A DNA stretch of 25,193 nt, taken from the NCBI GenBank assembly GCA_021783175.1, contig JAJXUF010000040.1, positions 1 through 25,193 on the forward strand. The letters run 5' to 3'. The translations under genes were made by a program, and so were the position numbers. The stretch comes from Pseudomonadota bacterium (GTDB lineage: Bacteria > Pseudomonadota > Gammaproteobacteria > Acidiferrobacterales > UBA6901). The notes under the pieces are model-generated. The model was not told where the DNA came from. It saw only the letters and a list, made by a program, of their open reading frames with translations, and searched no databases. Of the stretch, positions 6,439 to 15,752 are shown piece by piece; within the stretch, counting starts at the first letter, position 1, and each line of letters begins with the position of its first letter.

Positions 6439-8280
6439 ATGCAAAATCGCTGGTTCCCAGTTGCCTTGCTATTGCTTGGCAGTCAGTCCATCCATGCCGA
6501 CGATCAAACGGCGGCTCCGATAATAGTCACTGCCACACGTACTGCGCAGACCGCGGATGATGCGCTCGCCTCTGTCACGGTTATCACGCACGCTGACATT
6601 GAGCGCGCGCAAGCAACATCTGTCCTGCAGTTACTGCGCGGACTGCCTGGTGTCGAAGTCAGCAACAATGGCGGACTCGGCAAGACTACTTCCGTTTACC
6701 TGCGCGGAACCGAATCAGATCAGGTACTGGTACTAATCGACGGCGTGAAGGTCGGCTCCGCCACACTCGGCACCACTGCGTTCGAGAACATTCCGGTCGA
6801 TCAGATCGATCACATTGAAATTGTGCGTGGGCCACGCTCCAGTCTCTATGGATCGGACGCGATCGGCGGTGTGATTCAGATCTTCACGCACAAGGGGGGC
6901 GGTTCTACCAGACCAACGTTGACTGTTGGTGCCGGCAGCCATTACACGTACTCCGGATATGCCGGAGTTTCCGGCGGCGGCACTCACGGCTGGTATAACG
7001 TCAGCCTCAGCAGGCTCGACAGCCAAGGCTTCAACGCCTGCAATGGCGCTCCCTACGTCAGTCCCAGCTCACCGGGCGGCGGTTGCTTCACCTACGAACC
7101 GGACAACGACGGCTATCGCAGCGGATCCGGTGCGGTGCATGCCGGTTATCAATTTTCCGACGGCACGAATGTCGATCTGCATATTCTAAGAACAACCGGC
7201 TTTAACAAGTACGACGGCACATACTCAAACCAGGCGCACTTCGCAGAACAGGAGGCAGGGAGCCAAGTTGGATTTTCGCCGATGGATTCCTGGCATGCGT
7301 CAATTGCCGCTGGCGACAGCCTGGACGATTCAAAAGACTACCTCAATGGTGTCTACAAAGACACTTTCAACACTGATCGGAAGAGTGCGACTTTTCAGAA
7401 CAACATCAACATCGGCGCATCGCAACTCGTCACTGCCGGAGTGGATTACCTGAATGACAGTGTCGACAGCAGTACGGTCTATACAGTATCGCAACGCGAC
7501 GATACCGGCGTTTTCGGCCAATATCAGGCAACTTATGGCCAACAGAACATGCAATTCGCCTTGCGCAACGATGATAACCAGCAGTTCGGTCATCACACGA
7601 CCGGCGGTCTTTCCTGGGGATACACCTTCAGCCGCCAGTTGCTCATGTTTACGTCCTACGGCACGGCATTCAAGGCGCCGACCTTCAATGATCTCTACTA
7701 TCCTGGCTTTGGCAACCCAGACCTTCGCCCGGAAACTTCGCGCAGCACCGAGCTCGGTTTGCGCGGTACTGTAGGTCGTAGCCGCTGGTCGCTCAGCGGC
7801 TACGAGACACACATCATCGATCTCATTGCTTTCGACGCAACCTACACTCCCCTGAACATCGACACGTCCCGCATCCGCGGACTGGAGGCGACGGCAGCAA
7901 CCGCAATTGCCGGCTGGGATCTTAAGCTCGACGCGACCCTTCTCGACCCGCGAAATCTCAGCGGCGGTGCCAACAACGGCAATGTTCTGCCACGGCGCGC
8001 ACGGGAGTCCTTACGCGTCGATATAGATCGCGCTTTCGGGAAACTCCAGCTTGGCACGACACTTTTTGGCGAGGGAAAGCGCTACGACGACATCGCCAAT
8101 ACGGTCCCGCTCAATGCCTATGCCCTCGTCTCCCTGCGTGCCGATTATGCACTGTCCCCGAGCTGGTCGATCGGTGGACGAGTCGGCAATCTGTTCAACA
8201 AACAATACGAAACGGCTGCGTACTATAACCAAGACGGAAGGAATTATTTTTTCACATTGCGCTACTCGCCCGCGCACTGA
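6439..8280 (+). CDS. btuB: TonB-dependent vitamin B12 outer-membrane receptor BtuB
   Basis: This 613-residue protein matches E. coli BtuB in length. It has a signal peptide cleaved after SIHA-20, a TonB box (APIIVTATR), then the plug domain (SVTVITHADIERAQ, LRGLPGVEVSNNGGLGKTTSVYLRGTESDQ, IEIVRGPRSSLYGSDAIGG) and a 22-strand type barrel. The barrel ends with LFNKQYETAAYYNQDGRNYFFTLRYSP and a terminal aromatic-rich strand. It imports corrinoids across the outer membrane using TonB energy. The ATG at 6439 has GGAG seven bases upstream; the frame is open further upstream but there overlaps the riboswitch platform. It is the first gene after the cobalamin riboswitch and should be repressed when B12 is plentiful. 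The identification is firm. Confidence 0.95.
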   Translation: MQNRWFPVALLLLGSQSIHADDQTAAPIIVTATRTAQTADDALASVTVITHADIERAQATSVLQLLRGLPGVEVSNNGGLGKTTSVYLRGTESDQVLVLIDGVKVGSATLGTTAFENIPVDQIDHIEIVRGPRSSLYGSDAIGGVIQIFTHKGGGSTRPTLTVGAGSHYTYSGYAGVSGGGTHGWYNVSLSRLDSQGFNACNGAPYVSPSSPGGGCFTYEPDNDGYRSGSGAVHAGYQFSDGTNVDLHILRTTGFNKYDGTYSNQAHFAEQEAGSQVGFSPMDSWHASIAAGDSLDDSKDYLNGVYKDTFNTDRKSATFQNNINIGASQLVTAGVDYLNDSVDSSTVYTVSQRDDTGVFGQYQATYGQQNMQFALRNDDNQQFGHHTTGGLSWGYTFSRQLLMFTSYGTAFKAPTFNDLYYPGFGNPDLRPETSRSTELGLRGTVGRSRWSLSGYETHIIDLIAFDATYTPLNIDTSRIRGLEATAATAIAGWDLKLDATLLDPRNLSGGANNGNVLPRRARESLRVDIDRAFGKLQLGTTLFGEGKRYDDIANTVPLNAYALVSLRADYALSPSWSIGGRVGNLFNKQYETAAYYNQDGRNYFFTLRYSPAH

Positions 8281-8315
8281 CTTCAACCTGACTGACTGCC
8301 ACCAGGAGACAGACG

Positions 8316-8906
8316 ATGCAAACCTTATCCCGCAAATCGCAACTTACGATCGGAGCAATTCTGGCGCTGCTGATGATGTTGACTCGAACCGACCATTTCG
8401 GGTCAATCGCCAGTCTGCCAGACGCATCACTTGCCGTATTCTTCCTGGTCGGATTCTATTTGCAACCCGCATGGCTTTTTGCCCTGTTTCTCGGGCTGGC
8501 CGGAGCGATCGATTATGTTGCGATTAGGTTCGCGGGGGTAAGCAACTGGTGCGTGTCACCCGCCTACTTCTTCCTTATCCCGACCTACGGTGTCATGTGG
8601 TATGCGGGACACTGGTATGCATCACGCCACAGCCACCGCTTCTGGACCCTCATGCGGCTCGCCGGCGCCCTGCTGGTCAGCACCATCAGCGCGTTTCTGC
8701 TCTCCGACGGCAGCTTCTACCTGCTCTCCGGCCGATTTGGCAGTTGGCAGGCCACTGCCTACGCGGCTCGCGTGCTGCACTACCTGCCACCTTACGCTGG
8801 CTATACGTTTCTTTACGTCCTATTTGCCGCCGCGATGCACGTGCTGATCATCACGCTGCGCCACATTCGCACCCGGGCCGCGGGCAGCGAACCTGGCGCG
8901 TTCTAA
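8316..8906 (+). CDS. btuM: BtuM, solitary ECF-type cobalamin transporter S-component
   Basis: The product is a 196-residue integral membrane protein with about six hydrophobic segments, matching the BtuM family of Gram-negative bacteria studied in Thiobacillus denitrificans. In that family a conserved cysteine near residue 80 binds the cobalt of cobalamin and promotes decyanation. Here Cys79 lies in VSNWCVSPAYFF, with His27, Asp66 and Tyr84 placed where I recall conserved BtuM residues. No ECF ATPase or EcfT gene is nearby, as is usual for solitary BtuM. It would move corrinoid across the inner membrane after BtuB. AGGAG (8304-8308) supports the ATG. It lies 35 bases after btuB and 14 before cbiA, under the same riboswitch. 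Confidence 0.85.
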   Translation: MQTLSRKSQLTIGAILALLMMLTRTDHFGSIASLPDASLAVFFLVGFYLQPAWLFALFLGLAGAIDYVAIRFAGVSNWCVSPAYFFLIPTYGVMWYAGHWYASRHSHRFWTLMRLAGALLVSTISAFLLSDGSFYLLSGRFGSWQATAYAARVLHYLPPYAGYTFLYVLFAAAMHVLIITLRHIRTRAAGSEPGAF

Positions 8907-8920
8907 CGGCCCTCCCACAG

Positions 8921-10213
8921 ATGTCCGTGCGCCGCTGCCCTGCTTTGCTGGTGACCGCCCCGGCCTCCGGTCAGGGAAAAACCACCTTGACTGCCGCCCT
9001 GGCGCGACTGCATTGTCGCCAGGGCCGGCGCGTCCGCGTAATGAAGACCGGGCCGGATTTTCTCGATCCTATGATTCTGCAGCGCGCGTCGCGCGGCCCG
9101 GTCTACCAGCTCGACCTGTGGATGGGCGGCGAGACACATTGCCGGCAACTGCTGCACGATGCCGCCGGTACGGCCGATCTCATTCTGATCGAAGGCGTCA
9201 TGGGCCTGTATGACGGCAACCCGTCGAGCGCCGATCTTGCCCAGCGCTTTGGCATTCCGCTACTCGGTGTCATCGACGGTTCAGCAATGGCGCAAACTTT
9301 TGGCGCGATCGCGCTGGGTTTGACGAGCTACCGTAGCGGTCTCGAATTCGCAGGCGTTTTTGCCAATCGGGTTGGCAGTACAGCCCATGCCGAAATGCTT
9401 TCCGAGGCTTTACCGAAAAGCGTGCGCTTTCTTGGTGCCCTGCCGAGGGATTCTGAAATTTCGCTGCCAGATCGGCATCTGGGTCTGGCGCAGGCTGCCG
9501 AAATCGAAGATCTCGATGCGCGACTCGATCGTGCTGCCGGACTGCTCGAAGCTCTGCCCGTCGCCCATCTTCCTGACTCTGTCATCTTCGATGCCACTGA
9601 AACTGCGGTCATGCCAGACGTTCTTCGGGGCTGTCGCATTGCCGTGGCGCGCGATGCGGCTTTTTCCTTTCTGTACCAGGCCAATCTTGACCTGTTGCAA
9701 TCCCTCGGCGCGCAGATCACCTTCTTTTCACCGCTTGCCGACGAGGCGTTACCCGAAGCGGACAGCCTGTACCTGCCAGGTGGTTACCCAGAACTGCACC
9801 TTGAAACTTTGGCGCACAATCGCTCCATTCAATCACACATTGCGGCCCATCATGCGCAGGGAAAACCGATCGTTGCCGAGTGCGGCGGCATGCTTTACCT
9901 CCTGGAGTATCTAACGGATGCAAATGGCAACAAAGCGCCCATGGCGGGCCTGCTGCCGGGACATGCCCTTATGCAAACGCGTTTGACCAACCTCGGATTG
10001 CAGGAGATGACGTTGCCCGAAGGCAAGTTACGCGGCCATACTTTCCACTACTCGCGCATGGAGACGTCGATCGAGCCACTTAATTATGCCAGCGATTCGC
10101 GCACCCGGGGACGCGGTGAACCTGTTTTTCGGCAGGGCCGTTTGCACGCATCCTATGTGCACGCCTACCTGCCGTCCAACCCGCAAGCCGCTGGGCAGCT
10201 TTTTCTCCCATGA
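8921..10213 (+). CDS. cbiA: Cobyrinate a,c-diamide synthase (CbiA/CobB)
   Basis: This 430-residue enzyme amidates the a and c side chains of cobyrinic acid using glutamine and ATP. The N-terminal dethiobiotin-synthetase-like domain has a P-loop (APASGQGKTT, Lys20) and the MKTGPDFLDP segment. The C-terminal class I glutamine amidotransferase domain has its nucleophile Cys321 (AECGGMLYL) and catalytic His414 (SYVHAYL). I chose the ATG at 8921 because family members begin here (MSVRRCPALLVTAPASG); the open frame upstream overlaps btuM out of frame. Its last bases overlap the next start (ATGA at 10210-10213). CbiA is needed in de novo synthesis and for salvage of cobyrinic acid, but not of cobinamide. 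Confidence 0.93.
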   Translation: MSVRRCPALLVTAPASGQGKTTLTAALARLHCRQGRRVRVMKTGPDFLDPMILQRASRGPVYQLDLWMGGETHCRQLLHDAAGTADLILIEGVMGLYDGNPSSADLAQRFGIPLLGVIDGSAMAQTFGAIALGLTSYRSGLEFAGVFANRVGSTAHAEMLSEALPKSVRFLGALPRDSEISLPDRHLGLAQAAEIEDLDARLDRAAGLLEALPVAHLPDSVIFDATETAVMPDVLRGCRIAVARDAAFSFLYQANLDLLQSLGAQITFFSPLADEALPEADSLYLPGGYPELHLETLAHNRSIQSHIAAHHAQGKPIVAECGGMLYLLEYLTDANGNKAPMAGLLPGHALMQTRLTNLGLQEMTLPEGKLRGHTFHYSRMETSIEPLNYASDSRTRGRGEPVFRQGRLHASYVHAYLPSNPQAAGQLFLP

Positions 10214-11064
10214 GCGATCAGGTGATATCTGTTGTGGATCGCGCAGCCAGCCGGTTGCCACAACGCATTGTGTGTCTCACCGAGGAAACCACTGAAACGC
10301 TATACCTTCTCGGAGAACAGCACCGCATCGTCGGCATTTCGGGGTTCACCGTACGACCACCCCAGGCACGGCGGGAGAAGCCTCGCGTGTCCGCTTTTAC
10401 TTCAGCAAAGATCGAGCGAATCCTGGAACTCGAACCGGATCTTGTGCTTGGATTTTCAGATCTGCAATCCGATATCGCGGCGCAACTCATCCGTGCCGGC
10501 ATTGCGGTACATGTTTTCAATCAGAGGTCGGTGACACAGATCCTGTCCATGATTGCTCTGCTCGGTGGCATGGTGGGCGCATCGTGCAAGGCTCATGCGC
10601 TGATCATCGAGCTTGAAAGCGGCATAGAACAAATACGAAAGGTCGCCTCCCAGCTTCCCCGCCGCCCGCGGATCTACTTTGAGGAGTGGGACGATCCGAT
10701 GATTTCCGCAATTCGATGGGTGTCAGAACTAATTACCATTGCCGGAGGTGACGACTGTTTTGCCGAACTCAGTACTGAAGGCCGTGCAAAACAGCGCATC
10801 ATTGCGAATCCCGATGAGGTAGTACGACGTGCGCCGGACATCATCGTCGGCTCCTGGTGCGGCAAGAAATTCCGCCCCGACAGCGTTGCGCAGCGGCGCG
10901 GCTGGAGCACGATTCCGGCGGTAAGACTCGGCTACGTTCGCGAGATTCGCTCCCCGGACATCTTGCAACCCGGTCCCGCGGCGCTCACTGACGGCTTGCG
11001 CCAGCTGCACGAGATCATTCTTCGATGGTCCGCGGCAACCGCTGATAGCGTGCAACGGCAATGA
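10210..11064 (+). CDS. BtuF-like cobalamin-binding protein lacking a signal peptide
   Basis: This 284-residue protein has the type III periplasmic binding fold of BtuF/FecB proteins: an opening strand PQRIVCLTEETTETLYLLG, then RIVGIS, KIERILELEPDLVLG, and the C-terminal half with EEWDDPMISAIRWVSELITIAGG and VRRAPDIIVGSWCG. It should bind a corrinoid. Unlike transport-linked BtuF it begins almost directly at the mature fold and has no signal sequence; 10210 is the first start in this frame. No btuC or btuD lies in the operon. It overlaps cbiA and bluB by four bases each. A cytoplasmic corrinoid-binding or delivery role is therefore possible, but this is inference from the missing export signal. 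Confidence 0.82.
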   Translation: MSDQVISVVDRAASRLPQRIVCLTEETTETLYLLGEQHRIVGISGFTVRPPQARREKPRVSAFTSAKIERILELEPDLVLGFSDLQSDIAAQLIRAGIAVHVFNQRSVTQILSMIALLGGMVGASCKAHALIIELESGIEQIRKVASQLPRRPRIYFEEWDDPMISAIRWVSELITIAGGDDCFAELSTEGRAKQRIIANPDEVVRRAPDIIVGSWCGKKFRPDSVAQRRGWSTIPAVRLGYVREIRSPDILQPGPAALTDGLRQLHEIILRWSAATADSVQRQ

Positions 11065-11744
11065 CTGACCAGCATCGTTACTGCGAACTTGAGCTTGCGG
11101 CAATCTATCGAGTGTTGCGCGAACGGCGCGACATGCGCCATTTCCTGCCGGATCCAGTTGATCCGCAAGTACTGGGACGCCTCCTGGCGGCGGCCCATCT
11201 GGCGCCGAGCGTGGGATTCATGCAGCCATGGCGGTTTCTGCGCATCGTGGACGTGCGGCTGCGTGAAAGCATTTATGACCTGGTCGAACAGGAAAGGGTG
11301 CGCACGGCTGAGGCTCTGGGAGAGCGTGGAGACGAATTCATGCGCCTCAAGGTTGAGGGCATCCGCGAATGCGCCGAGGTGCTGGTCGCGGCCCTGATGG
11401 ATCGGCGGGAAAGTCACATTTTCGGCCGGCGTACTTTGCCGGAAATGGATCTGGCCTCGGTGGCCTGTGCCATCGAAAACCTGTGGCTGGCCGCACGTGC
11501 CGAGGGACTGGGTATGGGCTGGGTGTCGCTGTTTGATCCCGAGGCGCTGGCCCAACTTCTGAGCATTCCGCCGGGTGGTAAACCCGTCGCGATCCTGTGT
11601 CTTGGTCACGTTGAAGCTTTCTATCCAAGGCCGATGCTGGAACAGCTAGGCTGGCGCACAGGTCAACCCCTGCAGGAAATGCTTTTTGAAAACAGCTGGG
11701 GACGTACCACGCAGGGCAACGGGACGGAGCCACGCGATGACTGA
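11061..11744 (+). CDS. bluB: 5,6-dimethylbenzimidazole synthase BluB
   Basis: The 227-residue product is a flavin-destructase of the nitroreductase fold that makes dimethylbenzimidazole, the lower ligand of B12, from reduced FMN and oxygen. Family features are the start AIYRVLRERRDMRHF, with the acidic residue of the RRD motif thought to be catalytic, then LLAAAHLAPSVGFMQPWRFL for FMN binding. Further on are IENLWLAARAEGLGMGWVSLFDP, with the conserved serine of the GWVS motif, and PVAILCLGHVE. Because the reaction needs oxygen, the host should live, at least at times, aerobically. The gene overlaps the BtuF-like gene by four bases and btuR by eight. The identification is firm. Confidence 0.94.
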   Translation: MTDQHRYCELELAAIYRVLRERRDMRHFLPDPVDPQVLGRLLAAAHLAPSVGFMQPWRFLRIVDVRLRESIYDLVEQERVRTAEALGERGDEFMRLKVEGIRECAEVLVAALMDRRESHIFGRRTLPEMDLASVACAIENLWLAARAEGLGMGWVSLFDPEALAQLLSIPPGGKPVAILCLGHVEAFYPRPMLEQLGWRTGQPLQEMLFENSWGRTTQGNGTEPRDD

Positions 11745-12351
11745 ACGCGATCAGGACACGATGCTTGAGCGCCACCGGGCACGCATGGCACGCAAGAAAA
11801 AGGTGGTGGACACGAAGATCGCACAGGCCACGCGCGACTGCGGCGTACTGGTGGTGCACACCGGCAATGGAAAGGGCAAAAGCAGTGCCGGTTTCGGCAT
11901 GCTGGCTCGGGCTCTCGGTCATGGCATGCGTGTCGGCGTCGTGCAGTTCATCAAGGGTGCGTTCAGCACCGGGGAAGAAGCCTTCTTTCGCCAGCTACCG
12001 CAGGTGAGCTATTACGTTATGGGTGAGGGATTCACATGGGAAACGCAAGATCGCGAACGTGATGTGGCGGCCGCACAGGCCGCATGGCGCGTGGCCACAG
12101 GCATGCTGACCGATGCTTCCTTCCAGCTGGTGCTGTTGGACGAACTCAATATTGCGCTCAAATGCCACTACCTCGATACGCAGGACGTCGTCGCGGCGCT
12201 GGCTCAACGTCCGACCATGCAGCATGTCGTCGTGACCGGGCGCGGTGCACCGGATGCGCTGATTGCCATTGCCGACACGGTTACCGATATGACCCTGGTG
12301 AAGCACGCGTTTCAGGCCGGCATCCGCGCACAAAAAGGAATCGAACTATGA
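11737..12351 (+). CDS. btuR: Cob(I)alamin/cob(I)yrinate a,c-diamide adenosyltransferase (BtuR/CobO type)
   Basis: The 204-residue enzyme transfers the adenosyl group of ATP to the cob(I) form of corrinoids, making the upper ligand. It shows the CobA/CobO/BtuR family P-loop near residue 45 ([12 protein letters not shown]), [16 protein letters not shown] helix, VVQFIKG, a Walker B-like segment [11 protein letters not shown] and the terminal [10 protein letters not shown] chose the ATG at 11737, inside the bluB end, over an upstream TTG at 11686 because family members begin with a short basic helix ([11 protein letters not shown]). The downstream overlap with cbiB is ATGA at 12348-12351. The same enzyme serves both de novo synthesis and salvage. 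Confidence 0.93.
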   Translation: MTERDQDTMLERHRARMARKKKVVDTKIAQATRDCGVLVVHTGNGKGKSSAGFGMLARALGHGMRVGVVQFIKGAFSTGEEAFFRQLPQVSYYVMGEGFTWETQDRERDVAAAQAAWRVATGMLTDASFQLVLLDELNIALKCHYLDTQDVVAALAQRPTMQHVVVTGRGAPDALIAIADTVTDMTLVKHAFQAGIRAQKGIEL

Positions 12352-13283
12352 ACTTAACCCAAAACGCTGCGGTTTGCGTCGCCGCGCTGCTGCTTGATCG
12401 CCTGCTCGGTGAGCCACACCGCCTGCACCCGTTGGTCGGCTTCGGGCGCATGGCAGGCGCCATTGAAACGCATCTGAATCGTCCGGTACTTGCGCCATAC
12501 TGGCGACGCTTCTTAGGTCTGGTCGCTGTGGTCTCTCTGGTCTTGCCGCTGGCCCTGCTATGCTGGCTAGCCGGTCGCATTCCGGTCCTAGGAGTACTGA
12601 CCAGCACCGCACTTCTCTATTTGACGCTCGGCGCACGCAGTCTCGCGGAACACGCGCGACGCGTGCAAGCGGCACTTGATGAAAATGATCTTGCCCTCGC
12701 GCGTCGGCGCGTCGGATTCATGGTCAGCCGAGACACCGCGACGCTGCAGTCGGATGATGTCGCCCGTGCTGCGGTAGAGTCGGTGCTGGAAAATGGCAAT
12801 GACGCCGTGTTCGGGGCGCTTTTCTGGTTTCTTGTAGCCGGTGCCGGCGGCGCAGTAGCCTACCGGCTTTCGAACACGCTGGACGCCATGTGGGGCTACC
12901 GCACCTCACGCTATTTGCATTACGGCTGGGCGGCAGCGCGCCTCGATGACTTGCTCAACCTGGTGCCGGCAAGACTGACGGCACTGACTTATGTCCTCCT
13001 TGGATGTGTCCGCCCTGCCTTGCGCTGTTGGCGCACGCAGGCACGCCACTGGGAAAGCCCGAACGCCGGTCCTGTCATGGCGGCCGGCGCAGCGGCACTC
13101 GGCCTCGAGCTCGGCGGACCGGCGATCTACCACGGAATCTACCACCAGCGTCCTGTGCTCGGCGAGGGTGCGCCGGCAACCAGCCGCGACATAGAGCGCG
13201 CGCTGCGGCTCGTGCGACGGGGCGTGGTGCTTTGGCTGTCTATATCCGTCATCGCCGTACTCGGGAGGTTGCATTTTGGCTGA
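12348..13283 (+). CDS. cbiB: Adenosylcobinamide-phosphate synthase CbiB
   Basis: The 311-residue inner-membrane protein attaches the aminopropanol (phosphate) arm to adenosylcobyric acid. It begins with the family pattern [22 protein letters not shown], followed by several hydrophobic segments. It also has the conserved blocks [31 protein letters not shown], and [15 protein letters not shown]. The C-terminal part has [19 protein letters not shown]. Length is usual. The ATG at 12348 overlaps the btuR stop; an apparent longer frame from 12084 lies inside btuR and is a shadow. The 3' end overlaps the TTG start of cobD by eight bases. It works directly with CobD, whose aminopropanol phosphate product is its substrate. 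Confidence 0.94.
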   Translation: MNLTQNAAVCVAALLLDRLLGEPHRLHPLVGFGRMAGAIETHLNRPVLAPYWRRFLGLVAVVSLVLPLALLCWLAGRIPVLGVLTSTALLYLTLGARSLAEHARRVQAALDENDLALARRRVGFMVSRDTATLQSDDVARAAVESVLENGNDAVFGALFWFLVAGAGGAVAYRLSNTLDAMWGYRTSRYLHYGWAAARLDDLLNLVPARLTALTYVLLGCVRPALRCWRTQARHWESPNAGPVMAAGAAALGLELGGPAIYHGIYHQRPVLGEGAPATSRDIERALRLVRRGVVLWLSISVIAVLGRLHFG

Positions 13284-14277
13284 ACATGGTGGCCGGATCA
13301 GGGCTGCAGCGGCGCGCTACGGTCTACCGCCTGAATGCTGGGTAGACCTGTCGACCGGAATCAATCCGCACGGCTGGCCTGTGCCGCCAGTACCGGCGGA
13401 CACCTGGAGCCGTTTGCCGGAACCAGATGATGGCTTGATCGCGGCGGCGAACACATATTATAAGACTAAACAAGTTCTGCCCGTCGCCGGTTCGCAAGCA
13501 GCCATCCAGGCCATTCCTCTGCTGCGTCCCCGCTCGCACGTCGCCATTCTGGCGCCCGGCTACGTCGAACACGAACTTGCGTGGCGCCGCGCCGGTCATC
13601 TCGTTGAGCTGCTGACCTATGATGAAATCGACTGCCGCCTGTCGCAGTTTGATGTGCTGGTGCTGATCAATCCCGGCAATCCCAGCGGGGTGCGCTTCGC
13701 ACGCCAGGATCTGAACCGCTGGCATGCCGCTTTGGCCGAACGAGGTGGCTGGCTGGTCTTGGACGAGGCATTTATCGATGCCACGCCACAGGACAGCCTC
13801 GCCAGCCGCAGCGATCAGACAGGACTCATCGTGCTGCGTTCACTCGGCAAGTTCTTTGGTCTCGCTGGGGCGCGTGTCGGATTCGTCCTGGCACAGACGC
13901 ACTTGCTTGGCAGACTTGATGATTTGCTCGGGCCCTGGACGGTTAACGGGCCAGCGCGGCAACTGGCCACCCTGGCCCTGCGGGATCAGGACTGGCAAAG
14001 TCGGGCGCGCGCTCGCCTTCGTCTCGATGCCCAGCGACTGAACATGTTATTACGCGATGCGGGCCTGCCTCCCGCCGGCGGCACCGCACTTTTCCAATGG
14101 GTGGTTAGCGCTCAAGCACACGCAATTTCTGAAAGCCTGGCGCGTCAGGGTCTGCTGATACGTCTTTTTGCGGAACCGTGCAGCATGCGATTCGGACTGC
14201 CCTCCACCGAGCCAGACTGGCAACGGCTCAGCGCTGCTTTGGCAACTGTCGTCAAGAGTGAGCGGCTAGCAATATGA
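13276..14277 (+). CDS. cobD: L-threonine-O-3-phosphate decarboxylase CobD (CobC in Pseudomonas naming)
   Basis: The 333-residue PLP enzyme of the class I/II aminotransferase fold makes (R)-1-amino-2-propanol phosphate, used by CbiB. Family signs are the opening [33 protein letters not shown], the substrate/PLP region [19 protein letters not shown], and the Schiff-base lysine Lys192 in [17 protein letters not shown]. The start codon is TTG at 13276, supported by GGGAGG at 13263-13268 with a seven-base gap and by the exact match to the usual family N-terminus; no ATG fits. The 3' end overlaps cbiP by ATGA (14274-14277). No threonine kinase (PduX type) gene was seen nearby, so the source of threonine phosphate is not shown. 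Confidence 0.92.
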   Translation: MAEHGGRIRAAAARYGLPPECWVDLSTGINPHGWPVPPVPADTWSRLPEPDDGLIAAANTYYKTKQVLPVAGSQAAIQAIPLLRPRSHVAILAPGYVEHELAWRRAGHLVELLTYDEIDCRLSQFDVLVLINPGNPSGVRFARQDLNRWHAALAERGGWLVLDEAFIDATPQDSLASRSDQTGLIVLRSLGKFFGLAGARVGFVLAQTHLLGRLDDLLGPWTVNGPARQLATLALRDQDWQSRARARLRLDAQRLNMLLRDAGLPPAGGTALFQWVVSAQAHAISESLARQGLLIRLFAEPCSMRFGLPSTEPDWQRLSAALATVVKSERLAI

Positions 14278-15752
14278 AGCCACGCACTCTCATGATTCAA
14301 GGGACCACGTCGGATGCGGGAAAGAGCACGCTCGTGACCGGACTATGTCGTGCGCTCGCGCGCCACAACCTGCGAGTCGCCCCGTTCAAGCCGCAGAACA
14401 TGGCGCTCAACAGCGCGGTGACCGCGGACGGCGGTGAGATCGGTCGCGCGCAAGCGGTGCAGGCGCAGGCCTGCGGTCTTCAACCGCACTCGGACATGAA
14501 TCCGGTTCTGCTCAAACCAAACTGCGATACAACCGCTCAGGTGATTATTCAGGGCCGGGCACGGACAGCGATGAATGCGCGCTGCTACCACGACTACAAG
14601 ACAGTGGCGTTCCAGGCGGTACAGGAATCATACGCAAGACTAAGCCGGCAGTATGAAGCAATAATTGTCGAAGGCGCCGGCAGTCCGGCGGAAATCAATC
14701 TGCGCGATCGTGACATAGCGAACATGGGATTTGCCGAAGCGGTCGATTGCCCGGTACTACTGATTGCCGATATCGACCGTGGCGGCGTGTTTGCTCATCT
14801 GGTCGGAACACTAGCATTGCTGTCACCGTCTGAACAGACACGCATCGCCGGATTCGTGATCAACCGTTTTCGCGGCGACTTCGACTTGCTGAAACCAGGC
14901 ATCGAATGGCTGGAAGCGCATACCGGAAAGCCGGTATTCGGTGTTCTGCCCTATCTGCACGGTTTGCACCTTGAAGCCGAGGATGCACTGCCCCGGGTAT
15001 CGTCAGGAACCACTTCACCGCATGCGTTGCGCGTTGTTGTCCCGGCCTTGCCGCGCATCAGCAATCACACCGATTTCGATCCCTTGCGCCTGCACCCGCA
15101 GGTCGACTTCCAGTACATTGGCCCCGGCGCACCCGTACCCGGCGCGGATCTCATTATCCTGCCGGGCAGCAAGAGCGTGCGCGCCGATCTCGCCTGGCTG
15201 CAGGCCAACGGATGGACGCAGGCAATCGAACGACACCTGCGTTACGGCGGCAGGGTAATTGGAATTTGTGGCGGCTTTCAGATGCTCGGAAAGGTCATCG
15301 AAGATCCGCTCGGACTCGAGGGTGATCCCGGGGCAAGCACAGGCCTGGGTTGGCTTGACGTGGTCACCGTGCTAGAGCCGGAGAAACAATTGCGTCAGGT
15401 CCGCGGCGAACTGGCGTTCGACCATGCCGAAGTATCCGGTTACGAGATCCATCATGGCGTGACCCGAGGCAAGGCACTGGCGCGCCCTGTCGCGCTGCTG
15501 CGCCAGGGTTCCGACGGCGCCATCTCCGAAGACGGACTCCTGATCGGCACGTATCTACATGGCCTGTTCGACACGCCAGCGGCATGTGCTGCGTTGCTGC
15601 GCTGGGCCGGTCTAACCGACAGCGCGGCATTCGATTACCCGGCGCTGCGTGAGCAGGCCATAGAGCGGTTGGCCGATGCCGTCGAGCAACACCTGGATAT
15701 GAGTCGAATCCACGCATTGCTGGATCTGAATCCGACTGGCCGGCTCGCATGA
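14274..15752 (+). CDS. cbiP: Cobyric acid synthase CbiP/CobQ
   Basis: The 492-residue amidotransferase adds four amide groups (side chains b, d, e, g) to adenosylcobyrinate a,c-diamide, using glutamine and ATP. The N-terminal domain opens with [18 protein letters not shown] and has [13 protein letters not shown] and [19 protein letters not shown], all strong CobQ signatures. The C-terminal glutaminase-like domain has Cys332 in [11 protein letters not shown] and His429 in TYLHGLFD. Length is typical (about 480-510). The gene overlaps cobD upstream and cobU downstream by four bases each (ATGA), so it is probably translated by coupling. Confidence 0.96.
   Translation: MKPRTLMIQGTTSDAGKSTLVTGLCRALARHNLRVAPFKPQNMALNSAVTADGGEIGRAQAVQAQACGLQPHSDMNPVLLKPNCDTTAQVIIQGRARTAMNARCYHDYKTVAFQAVQESYARLSRQYEAIIVEGAGSPAEINLRDRDIANMGFAEAVDCPVLLIADIDRGGVFAHLVGTLALLSPSEQTRIAGFVINRFRGDFDLLKPGIEWLEAHTGKPVFGVLPYLHGLHLEAEDALPRVSSGTTSPHALRVVVPALPRISNHTDFDPLRLHPQVDFQYIGPGAPVPGADLIILPGSKSVRADLAWLQANGWTQAIERHLRYGGRVIGICGGFQMLGKVIEDPLGLEGDPGASTGLGWLDVVTVLEPEKQLRQVRGELAFDHAEVSGYEIHHGVTRGKALARPVALLRQGSDGAISEDGLLIGTYLHGLFDTPAACAALLRWAGLTDSAAFDYPALREQAIERLADAVEQHLDMSRIHALLDLNPTGRLA

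Noticed and set aside
8549..8920. Upstream extension of cbiA into btuM
   Set aside because: The extra 124 codons overlap btuM out of frame, are Arg/Cys-rich as in shadow frames, and the family start is at 8921.
12084..12347. Upstream extension of cbiB into btuR
   Set aside because: The added residues are an out-of-frame shadow of btuR; the CbiB family starts at MNLTQNAAV (12348).
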